Of a stretch of DNA of 64,000 nt, positions 44,470-54,207 are shown piece after piece. Positions within the stretch are counted from its first letter, which is position 1; each line of letters opens with the position of its first letter. Under the pieces are notes generated by a model. It saw only the letters and a program-made list of their open reading frames with translations. It ran no database searches and was not told the DNA's origin. The stretch spans positions 1,612,001 to 1,676,000 of the forward strand of contig OX595991.1 in NCBI GenBank assembly GCA_951394045.1. Reading direction: 5' to 3'. A program made the position numbers and the translations under genes. Source of the DNA: Nitzschia sp. DOCU1 (Eukaryota > Bacillariophyta > Bacillariophyceae > Bacillariales > Bacillariaceae).

Positions 44470-45543
44470 ATGGAGGAGCTGGATCCAATGGCGGCCTACG
44501 TAGCCCAGGCATGGTCGCTGCACGGTCAGCTTCCGCTATTGCTTGTCATTGCGGCATTGCTGGGACTGGGCAAGGGTGGCGTCCCTGGATTTGCAACAGT
44601 CGCTACAGCAGCGACAGTAGCCACGTCGCCGACAAACATTCCAGGTGGACTTGGCTTGGCGGTGGCTCTGCAAGTCCCGATTTTGACCATGATTGACATT
44701 TCGGCCACGTGGCTTCATTACAAGGACCTGGACTTTGACACAATCAAAGTCCTTCTCCCCGTCTCCTTTCTGGGAATGGCGCTAGGTCAGTGGCTCGACC
44801 GACGTCTTTCCGACTCGAATGCTCGACTTTTGGTAGGATTGCTACTCCTTATGATCTTGGCCGTCCAGCTAGGAAAAGATACCATTATGCATCTCTTTGA
44901 ATCGTCACCGAACGAGTCCAAGTCGTCATTACCTCATCGACAATCTCGTCAAAAAAGACACGATGACGAAGAGGAATTGATGAGGGCTGAAAATGGATCC
45001 TACGAGCCCCATAGCAACCATCACCAGTCACAACTAAGTCATCGTCGCCATGCCAAAAGTCCAACGAGATCGATTCTGTTAGATGGCGGCAATGACACAG
45101 CCATGTCGCACGACGACAACAAAATACACACAGGCAACAACAGAAAGAAAGTATCGCTTAGCCGAAAGAGCAAATTTATTTGGGCTGCAGTGGTGGGAAT
45201 CATCGGTGGTGCGGCTACAATGCTCACCAATGCCATGGGCCCTATCCTGAACGTGTATTTGCTAAGTGTTGTCCAACTATCGCCTTCGGCCTATATCGGG
45301 ACCCGCGCCATGTTCTTTTGTTTCCTTAACTGTGGAAAGGTGCCCATGCGCTTTCTGGCTGGAACTTTGGGATGGAGTATGATGCCACTTGCTGGGTTTC
45401 TGGGTTTGGTGAGCGTCCTTGGAGTTTTGGGGGCCAAACCCATCATGCTAAGCATGTCTGAGAAGAATTTCGTGAGGCTCGAGTTGGCGGTTGTCGCCTT
45501 TTCTGGATTTCGACTCTGTTGGATGGGATGGTTTGGAGCCTAG
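44470..45543 (+). CDS. TauE/SafE-family anion exporter
   Basis: A single exon of 357 residues. Two hydrophobic halves carry the paired family motif: GLGKGGVPG near residue 37 and GGAATMLTNAMGPILNVYLL near 240. A hydrophilic, His/Ser/Arg-rich loop (about 150-232) separates them. The protein has roughly eight transmembrane helices and no cleavable signal. The family exports sulfite, sulfonates or related small anions in bacteria; eukaryotic members are little studied, so the substrate is unknown. It starts at ATG 44470, which is MEELDPMAAYV. The His-rich central loop is unusual compared with bacterial proteins and could be regulatory or metal-binding (inference). Confidence 0.87.
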   Translation: MEELDPMAAYVAQAWSLHGQLPLLLVIAALLGLGKGGVPGFATVATAATVATSPTNIPGGLGLAVALQVPILTMIDISATWLHYKDLDFDTIKVLLPVSFLGMALGQWLDRRLSDSNARLLVGLLLLMILAVQLGKDTIMHLFESSPNESKSSLPHRQSRQKRHDDEEELMRAENGSYEPHSNHHQSQLSHRRHAKSPTRSILLDGGNDTAMSHDDNKIHTGNNRKKVSLSRKSKFIWAAVVGIIGGAATMLTNAMGPILNVYLLSVVQLSPSAYIGTRAMFFCFLNCGKVPMRFLAGTLGWSMMPLAGFLGLVSVLGVLGAKPIMLSMSEKNFVRLELAVVAFSGFRLCWMGWFGA

Positions 45544-45706
45544 TCGCGTCTCTACCTACTGCTAGCACGGCTACTAGATCCATGCGCCACTACACGTCAC
45601 ATTCACACAAGTCACGCCACTAGATCTTCGCGGCGAATCTATCCTTCGATTTTCAAGCAGGACAGTACGTTATGCTGGATTCTTGGCGGACCTATGTACT
45701 ATGATT

Positions 45707-46693
45707 TTACTTGTTTTGGTCCTGCGACCGGATAGAGTCTGCGAGGTTGGCTAGACTGGCAGCAGTCTCTCGCAGCGGGTCAGGGTGGACCGGGAACGGC
45801 GCCAAAGGCCTGCATCGAGGCATGATGACTGCGAAGAGAGTTTCCAGATTGCAGATCCTGGAGGAGTACTGGGCTTCAATACGGCTTCTCTCTTCCTCGA
45901 TCTTTGCATCAAAGCTCCTCTCAAGATCATTCATTCGTTCTTGAAGCTGGCCTAGTTCATTTTGTAGCTCTGACCAGGCTGGCTCGTGTGCCTCGGTCGG
46001 GCCAAGCGAAACTCTGGTCATAGTGGAACGTTGGATCTGATGCAGCAACTCTGGGTGGCCTTGTCGAAAGTACTCGTGGGAGTAGCGCACTGCCTTACTG
46101 TTTAGTTGGAGATCTGGATCTGATGCCTCCCGGGAAAAGCGATAAAAATTCAGTTGACGCTGGAACGAGCCAAATTTGGTGGTAGCAAAGTACTTGGGCA
46201 AGATCTCTTTTTCAAAGAGTTCTGTATCGTATATTGTAAAGCTCCGGCCAGCATTGGACCAGCTTGCGATGGATGGATCACATTCTGAGATGCAATAGTA
46301 TGTCTTGCTCAGGAACTTGTTAAGGGATTGTTTCTTGGTGTCCTTACGACGATTGAAGCAGGTGGTGGAATATTGTTTTTGCATGACCTTGGTGCAACGA
46401 GATTTGTTGATTCCGCTTCTTTTGAACCCTGAAATGGAAAGGATAATGGCACGTTTGATAAATTGTGTAGCGCTGGTGCAATCGTTATGAAGGATCACGG
46501 GAAGTGCGATGCCGTGAAGGATGTTTCCAATGGCGCTTTGAAATGGCAAACTATGTTCGGATCTCGTACTGTAGTCTGGGGGGCTTTGTTCGTAGGAATG
46601 TCCGAGAAATTCAAAGAACGACTGAAAAGTGGTTTGGCGCATATTCCATCCTTGGGAGGACCAAACCGACTGCGTAAGTCTTGATTGAGACAT
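45707..46693 (-). CDS. Heat-shock-factor-type transcription factor
   Basis: The frame encodes 328 residues. The HSF DNA-binding domain spans about 126-222: FLSKTYYCISECD, ASWSNAGRSFTIYD, FEKEILPKYF, then the recognition helix segment FGSFQRQLNFYRF. A coiled coil (about 238-286, LQNELGQLQERMNDLERS) follows and should mediate oligomerisation. HSFs are the largest transcription-factor family in diatoms. The first 100 residues are not conserved. A candidate intron (46429-46569, GTACGA to TTTCAG, phase-compatible) would remove part of them, and Met104 is another possible start. So the DNA-binding domain is firm but the N-terminus is not. It lies divergent to the methyltransferase gene at 46945. 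Confidence 0.85.
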   Translation of the reverse strand: MSQSRLTQSVWSSQGWNMRQTTFQSFFEFLGHSYEQSPPDYSTRSEHSLPFQSAIGNILHGIALPVILHNDCTSATQFIKRAIILSISGFKRSGINKSRCTKVMQKQYSTTCFNRRKDTKKQSLNKFLSKTYYCISECDPSIASWSNAGRSFTIYDTELFEKEILPKYFATTKFGSFQRQLNFYRFSREASDPDLQLNSKAVRYSHEYFRQGHPELLHQIQRSTMTRVSLGPTEAHEPAWSELQNELGQLQERMNDLERSFDAKIEEERSRIEAQYSSRICNLETLFAVIMPRCRPLAPFPVHPDPLRETAASLANLADSIRSQDQNK

Positions 46694-46944
46694 GCATAAA
46701 AGACGTACCGCGAGTACTGTATCTTACGACACCTTTGCTCCGATATTCATTTGCTGGAAAGCGCCAACTCAAATCGCACGGTCGGTGGCACGTCGAGAAT
46801 CTTGTTAAAATCTCCGCACGTCACTTCCACATTTCGCCCATGAGGCCTTTTAGCCAGCGCTTCCATTACCATGTCTCATCGCGTCGGAGGCGGTGCAGAT
46901 CACATTTCCTGGCAATCACCACGTTTGCCTATCGTTGAAGAAAT

Positions 46945-48165
46945 ATGACGAAGGCATCATCCTCCACTGTTAATACTACCGTGATCATCGGTAGTGCGCT
47001 CTGTGGAGCCGTCGTGTATGCCGGCCTTGAGCGTCTGATCCTTGCCAAAAAGGCTCGAGTGCGAGATCCCGAAACAGATTATTCCATTGCCCATGAGACC
47101 GTGTGGGCGGGCATTGGGGGCGCACTGAAGGCCGCCCAGTTGTACATCGGAGATAGGCTCAAGCTGTATTCAACCTTGCGGGAAGCCTGCGCCAAACCGG
47201 GGTCGTCTGTTACTTCAATCGAACTGGCAGAGATGACGGGATACAACCAGCGCTGGCTTCGAGAGTGGCTCGCACAACAGGCAGCCATGGGAGTTTTGTC
47301 GTTGCTTCCCGGAAACGGAGACGATGATGCAGACTTGCATTACCGATTACCTCGCGCCACCGCTGAAGTACTTGCGAACCCAGACAGTCCGGAATACGAC
47401 ATTAGCCTTATTTCGGGGATTCCGTCACTGGTCAATCGCGCCAAGACAATGCTTCCTGAGGCGTTTGCTACCGGGGTGGGACGACCTTACGACGAGCAAG
47501 AAGTAGCCGAAGGGATTGACAGACATCACGCAATCGAGATCCGTGACGTCTTCATCCCTACTGTTTTGCCTGCTGCGAAAAATGGTGCGACAGTGACAGC
47601 ATTACAAAAGGGATGCAAGGTGGCAGATTTAGGATGCGGGGCGGGAAATCTGGTATTGGCGATAGCAAAAGCCTATCCCAACTCCACTGTTCATGGGTAT
47701 GAAATCTCCCAGCAGGCTTTATCGATTGGCGCCACCAACTTGGTAAGGTCCAAGGTAAAGAATGCCTTCCTTGTCGATGCGAATGAGGATCCTCTCGGCA
47801 GCCACGTACATGAATACGATGTCATTACAACATTTGATGTTCTACACGACGCCCCTCATCCAGCGGAGCTCATCCGGCAAGTTAAGACTGCCTTGAAGCC
47901 CGGTGGAGTTTGGTTGTTGGCGGATATTGCAGGGAAGCCAAGCATCCGCGAAAATATTGCTGACAATGTGGCCGCAGGGACGCAACTCGCCTTCTCTACT
48001 TGTCTATGCATGGCTTGCAGCTTATCTGCTCCTGATGGAGCAGGTCTTGGAACACTTGGTTTCACTGTTCCCGTCGCTACAAAAATGTTGCGAGCAGGAG
48101 GATTTGAACACATCCGAGTAATTTTGGAATCGAAGAAGAACACGAGGTGGTTTGAGGTCATGTAA
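46945..48165 (+). CDS. SAM-dependent methyltransferase with winged-helix N-domain (Rv2258c-like)
   Basis: A single exon of 406 residues. A hydrophobic segment at about 10-32 may anchor the protein. A winged-helix dimerisation domain (about 65-145) reads RLKLYSTLREA, TSIELAEMTGYNQRWLREWLAQQAAMGVL and ends ATAEVLANPDSPEY. The class I methyltransferase core follows: VADLGCGAGN (motif I, 227-235), VHGYEIS (motif II), TTFDVLHDAPHP (motif IV) and LKPGGVWLLADI (motif V/VI). This pairing is typical of a bacterial and eukaryotic group that includes mycobacterial Rv2258c; the substrate is unknown. ATG 46945 is the first in frame. The intergenic space to the divergent HSF gene is about 250 bp. Confidence 0.82.
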   Translation: MTKASSSTVNTTVIIGSALCGAVVYAGLERLILAKKARVRDPETDYSIAHETVWAGIGGALKAAQLYIGDRLKLYSTLREACAKPGSSVTSIELAEMTGYNQRWLREWLAQQAAMGVLSLLPGNGDDDADLHYRLPRATAEVLANPDSPEYDISLISGIPSLVNRAKTMLPEAFATGVGRPYDEQEVAEGIDRHHAIEIRDVFIPTVLPAAKNGATVTALQKGCKVADLGCGAGNLVLAIAKAYPNSTVHGYEISQQALSIGATNLVRSKVKNAFLVDANEDPLGSHVHEYDVITTFDVLHDAPHPAELIRQVKTALKPGGVWLLADIAGKPSIRENIADNVAAGTQLAFSTCLCMACSLSAPDGAGLGTLGFTVPVATKMLRAGGFEHIRVILESKKNTRWFEVM

Positions 48166-48210
48166 GAAATAGGAAATATACTATTTTCAATTGCATCGAT
48201 TCATTTCTTC

Positions 48211-48681
48211 TCAGCTACTCCATGCAATCAGAACGGACTGGAAGATCGCCATTAGAGATACTGAGCCCATGTCGGCAACGTTGGTTTGGTTCTTTTCCCA
48301 AATCCAATGACCAACACCAACTTGTAGTCCCCACGCTAACGTCCAAAGTATCAAAGCCATTGCAATCGTTTGTGTACAATCTAGGTTTTGCGTGATTACT
48401 AGGCAGGCAGCCACCACCACGATATGAAAGAAGAGGCAAGCCCAGCCCTTCGTCGTGTCGGCGGCAATAGCTAGAGCGCACATGCCCATGACCAGTCCAA
48501 TCACCGTCGGGACTAGGGGAGGTACGAGGGCCGTGATCAGAAGCAATGCCGAAAACAATTCTATGGGGATCATAATCCAATGCAAAATTCTATTTCGCCC
48601 TTCGCGATGGGCCGACCGGTAAATTTTCAGGTCTTCCGCATGCTGACGCCGCAATTCGCGCAGAAGATGATTGTTCATCAT
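48211..48681 (-). CDS. DUF962 / Mpo1-like multi-pass membrane protein
   Basis: A single exon of 156 residues with about four hydrophobic segments. The N-terminal motif YRSAHREGRNRILHWIMIP (His25, Asn30, His34) and the later QVGVGHWIWEKN match the His-bearing motifs of the DUF962 family. Yeast Mpo1 of this family is an ER Fe(II)-dependent dioxygenase that alpha-oxidises 2-hydroxy fatty acids from phytosphingosine. Whether this copy has that activity is inference. The start is the ATG pair at 48681/48678; upstream the frame has no ATG before a stop. It is convergent with the methyltransferase gene that ends at 48165. Confidence 0.72.
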   Translation of the reverse strand: MMNNHLLRELRRQHAEDLKIYRSAHREGRNRILHWIMIPIELFSALLLITALVPPLVPTVIGLVMGMCALAIAADTTKGWACLFFHIVVVAACLVITQNLDCTQTIAMALILWTLAWGLQVGVGHWIWEKNQTNVADMGSVSLMAIFQSVLIAWSS

Positions 48682-49035
48682 CAGCGCCACTTTCAGGCTT
48701 CCATTTTGGTGGATCCACTACAAATGATTCGACGCCCACAGTGCGTCTACTTGGTGTCAGTAGCAAGTCGCCCCACTGGCCTGTAGAGACACGGCACCCA
48801 GCAGTAAATTAGGCGCAACCCCGCCACAGTGTCTCCCTGTCATGCAGAGAATGGGATCGAATCTCGCTCACGATGCATGTATGATGATTGCACGAGGACG
48901 ATCCATTGGACTAAAAGAACGACTTCTTCGACTTGTGGCCAAATACGCAAGAGCCTATTAGATGCCTAAAACAGTACCTGGTACATAGCAGCCAGTGATC
49001 ATATTGTACTAATTGAGTGTATGATATAGTACTAC
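48682..49035. other. Short intergenic region
   Basis: It contains one GTACCTGGTAC near-palindrome (48974-48984), about 37 kb from the other copies. No gene is seen. Confidence 0.4.
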
Positions 49036-50434
49036 CTAGGTATCGGAAGTCGCTGCTGTTTGTTCCGCAAGAACTCTGTCCGCCGATGTCTTTCCGAAGA
49101 CTAGTCTTTCCCACGCCTCGTCCATGGAAGGATCAAGTTTTATGGGTTTGAAAGAATCAGGAAGCGGTGTTTCAACAGACTTGGCTTGGGGGTCGGTGCC
49201 TTCCCCACAGTTTCTACCCTTGATTGCTCGTTTCCCATTCACTGCTTCTCCATGACCATCGAAACATCCGGGTTCGGCGAAGAGATGGTGATGTTCTGGC
49301 AAGGAGGCCACCATTGGATTGATGAAAACCTAGAGAGGGAAGCAAAAGCGAAAACAACAGACACGAGTATGAATGCGAACCATTTCGCAACAATTCGAGC
49401 AAAACACTGATTTTGCAACATACCATCATGTGCAGCCAAAGGTGTTGAGCCCTGTAGTTTTCTCCATTGGGCATGATCTCCTGCTTGTGATTCCGAGCTA
49501 TGTCTTTCACACTTTGGGTGAGTTGAGGACTAAAACGGAATCCGAAACTCTCAAATTTGTTGATCCACCAATCGGTATCGTGGACTTCTACATGATGCCA
49601 CCCGCCCCATGTCGAATGGCTTGCAAAACTACAAAATTGAAAGGCGCGTGAGTGGGAACATGGCAAGTCGAAGGCACGCGTTGTCCAAGTACTCACATCA
49701 CGGCAGCTTTACGAAAACTAGGAAGTAAGTTGGCGTGGAAGTTCCTTCCCACGTGCTCGAGCACTTCGACGGACCAAGCAGCATCGAAAGTAGCCTCTGG
49801 CCACCAGGGACCTCTACTAAAATCGTGCTCGACCACGATCTCTGAAGGTAGCAGTGACTGCTCGATTGCGTCGTGACTTCCCTCTACACATTGTGTCCTG
49901 ACTCCATGCAAATGAAACCAGCTTGTAGAAACGCCCCTCCCGCATCCAATCTTGAGAAACAAAAGCACATTTTAGTACACGCGATTTCACTCGCATAACT
50001 ATGCACTTTAAGAACACACGTACATCTAAGAGCGACTTGACCCCAATGTGCTGCACCATCCATTTCCAGAGCCCCGGGGACATGCCATCGATGTCGACAC
50101 TTCCAGTAGCGAATCCACCCAAATGAGGTTTATCACCTTTTCCACCATACATCTTTCTCTCGTACTTCACTTTGTCGTCATTTATTCTCACGGAAGGCAT
50201 TGCGATTGCTTTCCCTTGCGGGATTGCCAGGGGATTTGCTGCAGCAGGGAGGGAAGATACGCCACCAAAGTCCATATATTGTGGAACCGATCCACCCACT
50301 TGAACGTTGGAATACCCGCCGGCATCTCCCATGATCCATCCGCCGAATTGAAACACCAACATGTTAGACAGGATGAGGATCCATATCGAAAACCGCGGCC
50401 ACTGCTGCTGATCGCGTCGAAATAGAGAGACCAT
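49036..50434 (-). CDS. Membrane-anchored class I methyltransferase
   Basis: Four exons (50024-50434, 49697-49950, 49424-49628, 49036-49329) are joined by introns of 73, 68 and 94 nt; all phases match, giving 387 residues. A signal anchor lies at about 14-31 (FSIWILILSNMLVFQF) after a short basic N-terminus, so the catalytic part is probably lumenal (type II). The first junction creates LLD-IGCGRG, the SAM-binding motif I (about 135-143). VEGSHDAI, WWPEATFDAAWSVEVLEHVG (motif IV) and HHVEVHDTDWWINKFESFGF follow. The tail is Glu/Asp/Lys-rich. The likely site is the Golgi or ER; a glycan or small-molecule O-methyltransferase is possible but not shown. The start is ATG 50434. Confidence 0.82.
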
Positions 50435-50998
50435 GGTCTTAATAGCTGAAGGCAAAACTAGTAATGATACAGCGCCGTTCTCGTGAGACAATGTTACGCA
50501 AGAATAACGTCGATCTTAACACCGTGTCATTGTCGCTTCCGCCGGTTTCATACGACCGATTTTTTTACTGCTCTGTCGTCTTTTTGACAAAACACGCCAT
50601 CACGAGAGGGCGTGCGCGCAAGCGCGGCGGCATGACGGTTCGATCAACGCGACCTCGCCTACCGGCCTTCGAAAAACGGAGGTCCGTGCAGTCCCGTCAA
50701 TAGAAAGACTACTAATAACACTTTGAGTATACAACTACTATACGGCTGTAATGCTAGAGCTAGCAGGAGAGGTTGGAGGCCCCAAACTTCTATATACTAC
50801 TACTGGAGGACCATCCTGCTGTTACAAGGCTACAACTAGATTTCAATAATAAAGTCCGAATCGTTCTCCATGGTCAAAATTTTGAATATGATCCGCAGAA
50901 GTCCCACCTAGAAGCTGCGCAGCTACAGTACGAATGACATAAAAACACGCAACAAATGGTTATATTCATGCAATCGCCCGCTAGATCTCGGCCTTCGC
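50435..50998. other. Intergenic region
   Basis: 564 bp between the 5' end of the methyltransferase gene and the 3' end of the next minus-strand gene. The 50700-50830 part is rich in ACTAC/TAC steps. No gene is supported. Confidence 0.4.
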
Positions 50999-53464
50999 CT
51001 AGTTTTGAGTGGAAAGACGAGACCGAGGTCTGTCGATCGAATAATGGTCGTAGTCAGAGAAATAATTCTCATTCACGGTTTCGTTCAGCTGAGAAACACT
51101 GTTGCTCTTGCTCTTCGTCAGGCTCAATCCACGCATCGAATCATCGTCATCAACTAGATGAATATTCGCGCACAATCCCGACCCTGTGAATGCAAGCGGA
51201 AAAAGAAAGCCGCTGCTGATAGCGGGTTTCGGCGGACTTTTTTCTTCTTCAAATTTGAATTCCTGCGCAGTAATTGCCGTAAGATCGTCGTTGTTTTGGA
51301 CGTCGGGAATTTCTAGACTCTTTGGGACTTTGATTTTTGAAGAAGATTTGAATTTTCTTCTAATCTCTTCGTTCGCAACATTTGATCCCGTGTTGCAAGA
51401 AAAAATTGCGGCACACGGTGTCTTCCGTTCCTCAATCTCGTCGTCTTCATCCTTCTTTTTTCTTCTGTGATTCCCGGGCAGTTTAAATTGTTCGCCGCTT
51501 TTGTCACGAGGACTAGTGGTGCTAGAATCTCGGCTTTGGTCGCATTTGGGGGTTGTTGCCAGTTGGGCGGAAGGAAGTGGATTGCGCTTCGTCGTGGTCT
51601 TCCCTTCATCTCGACCAACTTTCTCCTTCGGTTCTCGTTCCGTTTCATCCTCTTCTAACACTTCGACTAAGGTGCTTGAGCTGGCTGGCGCCACTTGGAC
51701 TTGAGTGTCCTTTTCGGTTGCACCATTTCTTCCAAGCGCACGTTCTGCCCGATCCAACACTTTCCCGACTCTGTCTTGGATATCCTTTGTTCGCTCCGAC
51801 TTTAAGAAATCACGGATCAAACTGGGATTAGTAGGCAAAGTCCCGTTATCGGAGAACGTCATTACTGTTCCATCTGTGTCAAACACAAACGATGCGTCGT
51901 CTCCTTGCAAATGATTCTTAAGATTCGTACAGATTGGGAATCGAAACTCCGTCCCAAAGAAGTCTCCAGTTACAATCGTGAAGTCGTCAGGATAGGATAC
52001 TGGCCCACAGGTAGGAAGCCTAAAATCTTCAAAATACTTTCGTCTCAGAGGCTCTTGTTTTCTGGTTTGCTTGTTGAACTTTGGGGGCTCTTTTCTAGGT
52101 GCGGAAGGAGTCTGTTCGACTGTTCCATCGTCATCAGCCATGTAGTCTGCTTCTAAAGGTGTGGTATGGCTCGGCTCTTCAACATCCGACACAGCTGTAA
52201 AGCTTTCCTTGATTGAGTCAGCATGCTCAAATATTTCAAAGGACCCTTCGCTTCCGAGGGAGGTCGTAGCAATGGACTCGGTGCAAGCAGTTTCCTCTGA
52301 AGACTTGGGAGAGCTTTGTGGCTTCTCTCCCACCTCCGCGGACCTAGAATCGTCCGATACTGCTGCTGTTGCAGTCGTTGCCACCGACAATGTCTCTTTG
52401 AGGACAACTTCTCTTCCCGGGGAACTAGCTTCCTTTTTGATGGAGCATTGTCTTGTCTCTTTGAGGACAACTTCTCTTCCCGGGGAACTAGCTTCCTTTT
52501 TGATGGAGCATTGTCTTATCTCTTTGAGGACAACTTCTCTTCCCGGGGACCTAGCTTCCTTTTTGATGGAGCGTTGTCTTGTCTCTTTGAGGACAACTTC
52601 TCTTCCCGGGGAACTAGCTTCCTTTTTGATGGAGCGTTGTCTTGGACTGTGCGTGGGACCCTTTGTGGGAAGATCCTTCTCAATCACTTGCAACTCAACT
52701 CGCAGCATCGCATCGCCTACATCTGTGGAATAAACTGATGAAAAGAGCCTTCTGTCGGCTATCGAAGGTATTTTTTGATGATTTTCGGGGCCAGTTCGTC
52801 CTAGTAACCTGCCAAATGACTTCTTCTTCTTTATTGAAACACTTGGCAAGCATTCTTTGTCCTGTATCGACATCATTTGGAAGCCCCTCAGCCCATTGTG
52901 GTCATCTCCGACTGGTTTTGCTTGTTTCAAGCTAAGTATGGGTAGATCCAGGGCAACAACTTCACCACCACCATTCCCACTTATGGGGAGATTTGCTATA
53001 CCGATCGGCAAAGCAACCTTTCTCTCGTGATCTGTGTCTTCTGCAAGGGCCGCGAGAAGTTCGAAGCCTTTTGGAATGTACTGCGACGAGGAATGGCGGC
53101 AATCGCCTATATCAAGTCTATCCAACGTTGCCTCAAACTCAATGAGAGTTCCTAGTTTGGATTCCTTTGTCGACCTCCACAGGGCTACGTGGCGGCCATT
53201 TCTCCCCGTAGAACCACCTTTGGCTGGAGTTTGTGGAATCGCAAGCGGACATGACAATGGGGTCGTTGCTTTGATCTGCTGCCCACGTGATACTGCGATG
53301 ACAGCCCTCATTCTATCAGGGGGTCTAGGATATTCTTTCCTTCTCCCAGGATTTCTCGCATGTTTCCTGTCCACCTTGATTCCCGCTAGCCCAAGGATCC
53401 TCAATCGGACAACATGAGTTGGCGGTCCTGCGCTTGCATATCTCTCTTGGTTGACGTGAATCAT
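50999..53464 (-). CDS. Unknown 821-residue protein with internal 21-residue repeats
   Basis: One long frame starts at ATG 53464. The N-terminal 200 residues are beta-rich and look C2-like: THVVRLRILGLAGIKVD, then LIEFEATLDRLD, then VALPIGIANLPISG. Four near-identical 21-residue repeats (SIKKEASSPGREVVLKE core) span about residues 274-358. The rest is acidic and Ser/Thr-rich and mostly disordered, except for a stretch near 490-560 (FRLPTCGPVSYPDDF, FVFDTDGTVMTF, LPTNPSLI) that looks folded. I do not recognise a family. The C-terminus ends SRLSTQN. It may be a membrane-associated scaffold (inference only). The two possible domains flanking a repeat linker make it distinctive. Confidence 0.72.
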   Translation of the reverse strand: MIHVNQERYASAGPPTHVVRLRILGLAGIKVDRKHARNPGRRKEYPRPPDRMRAVIAVSRGQQIKATTPLSCPLAIPQTPAKGGSTGRNGRHVALWRSTKESKLGTLIEFEATLDRLDIGDCRHSSSQYIPKGFELLAALAEDTDHERKVALPIGIANLPISGNGGGEVVALDLPILSLKQAKPVGDDHNGLRGFQMMSIQDKECLPSVSIKKKKSFGRLLGRTGPENHQKIPSIADRRLFSSVYSTDVGDAMLRVELQVIEKDLPTKGPTHSPRQRSIKKEASSPGREVVLKETRQRSIKKEARSPGREVVLKEIRQCSIKKEASSPGREVVLKETRQCSIKKEASSPGREVVLKETLSVATTATAAVSDDSRSAEVGEKPQSSPKSSEETACTESIATTSLGSEGSFEIFEHADSIKESFTAVSDVEEPSHTTPLEADYMADDDGTVEQTPSAPRKEPPKFNKQTRKQEPLRRKYFEDFRLPTCGPVSYPDDFTIVTGDFFGTEFRFPICTNLKNHLQGDDASFVFDTDGTVMTFSDNGTLPTNPSLIRDFLKSERTKDIQDRVGKVLDRAERALGRNGATEKDTQVQVAPASSSTLVEVLEEDETEREPKEKVGRDEGKTTTKRNPLPSAQLATTPKCDQSRDSSTTSPRDKSGEQFKLPGNHRRKKKDEDDEIEERKTPCAAIFSCNTGSNVANEEIRRKFKSSSKIKVPKSLEIPDVQNNDDLTAITAQEFKFEEEKSPPKPAISSGFLFPLAFTGSGLCANIHLVDDDDSMRGLSLTKSKSNSVSQLNETVNENYFSDYDHYSIDRPRSRLSTQN
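52392..52643. repeat. Four 63-bp tandem repeats inside a coding region
   Basis: Units start at 52392, 52455, 52518 and 52581, each 63 bp (21 codons). They differ at a few bases only, for example GAACTAGC versus GACCTAGC and GCATTG versus GCGTTG. The reading frame of the 50999-53464 gene is kept throughout. Confidence 0.93.
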
Positions 53465-54207
53465 TTTGGACTTGCTGCCTTAGTTTGAGGCTGCTTTGCG
53501 ACCCGTGATGGAAGTGGCGATTGAGGTTGTAATGCCTATCATGGTGGCCACCGAGAAATTAACTTCTTTGGCGGCCAATATTGTTGTCTCGATACACAAT
53601 TTCAAATTTTGGCGCAAAAACTTCATAACGTGGGCGAATCGCATATTGGCTGTGCATGCTCGCCCGACAGTGGCGGAAACGATTCGTATTTAGACGAAAA
53701 TTGAATGGAAGCGTCTGGCGCGAAGAGTATGTCACATGGTAATTAGAACATCTTTCTCTAAGTAATCAAAACCCACACGATCCAAAACATCTTTTTGGCC
53801 TCGCTCGGTGTGGTTGTGATTCCATACCTGCGGCATGGACAGAAAATGTGTACGATAGCAATATTGAAGGCTAGCTACCGAGTGTACAACGTAGTAGAGT
53901 CTCGTGGAAAGACTGCATTCAAAATGGGCTGATTTACGCATTCGTCCCTCTACTAGGGCGGGTGTTAGCCATCCACTCATAAGATTGCAGCTTGCACGTT
54001 GCATATTCCATCCAGCATTAACACTTCGGGGGTAATCCGCCATTACTAATGGAGACTTTCGGGTCCAGCGGTCGAACAACCACCGGGATGTACATTATTG
54101 GCAATCACTAGAACGATTGGTGCGTCGGAACGACAACTAAGGAACTCGCCCGGACTTTCAGTTTCCACATAGATATCTTAAGTAGTTTCCCAAGAATGCT
54201 CGCTGAT
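53465..54207. other. Intergenic region
   Basis: 743 bp with no credible coding sequence. Minus-strand frames (for example 53732-54079) have no motif. It should hold the promoter of the 50999-53464 gene. Confidence 0.4.
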
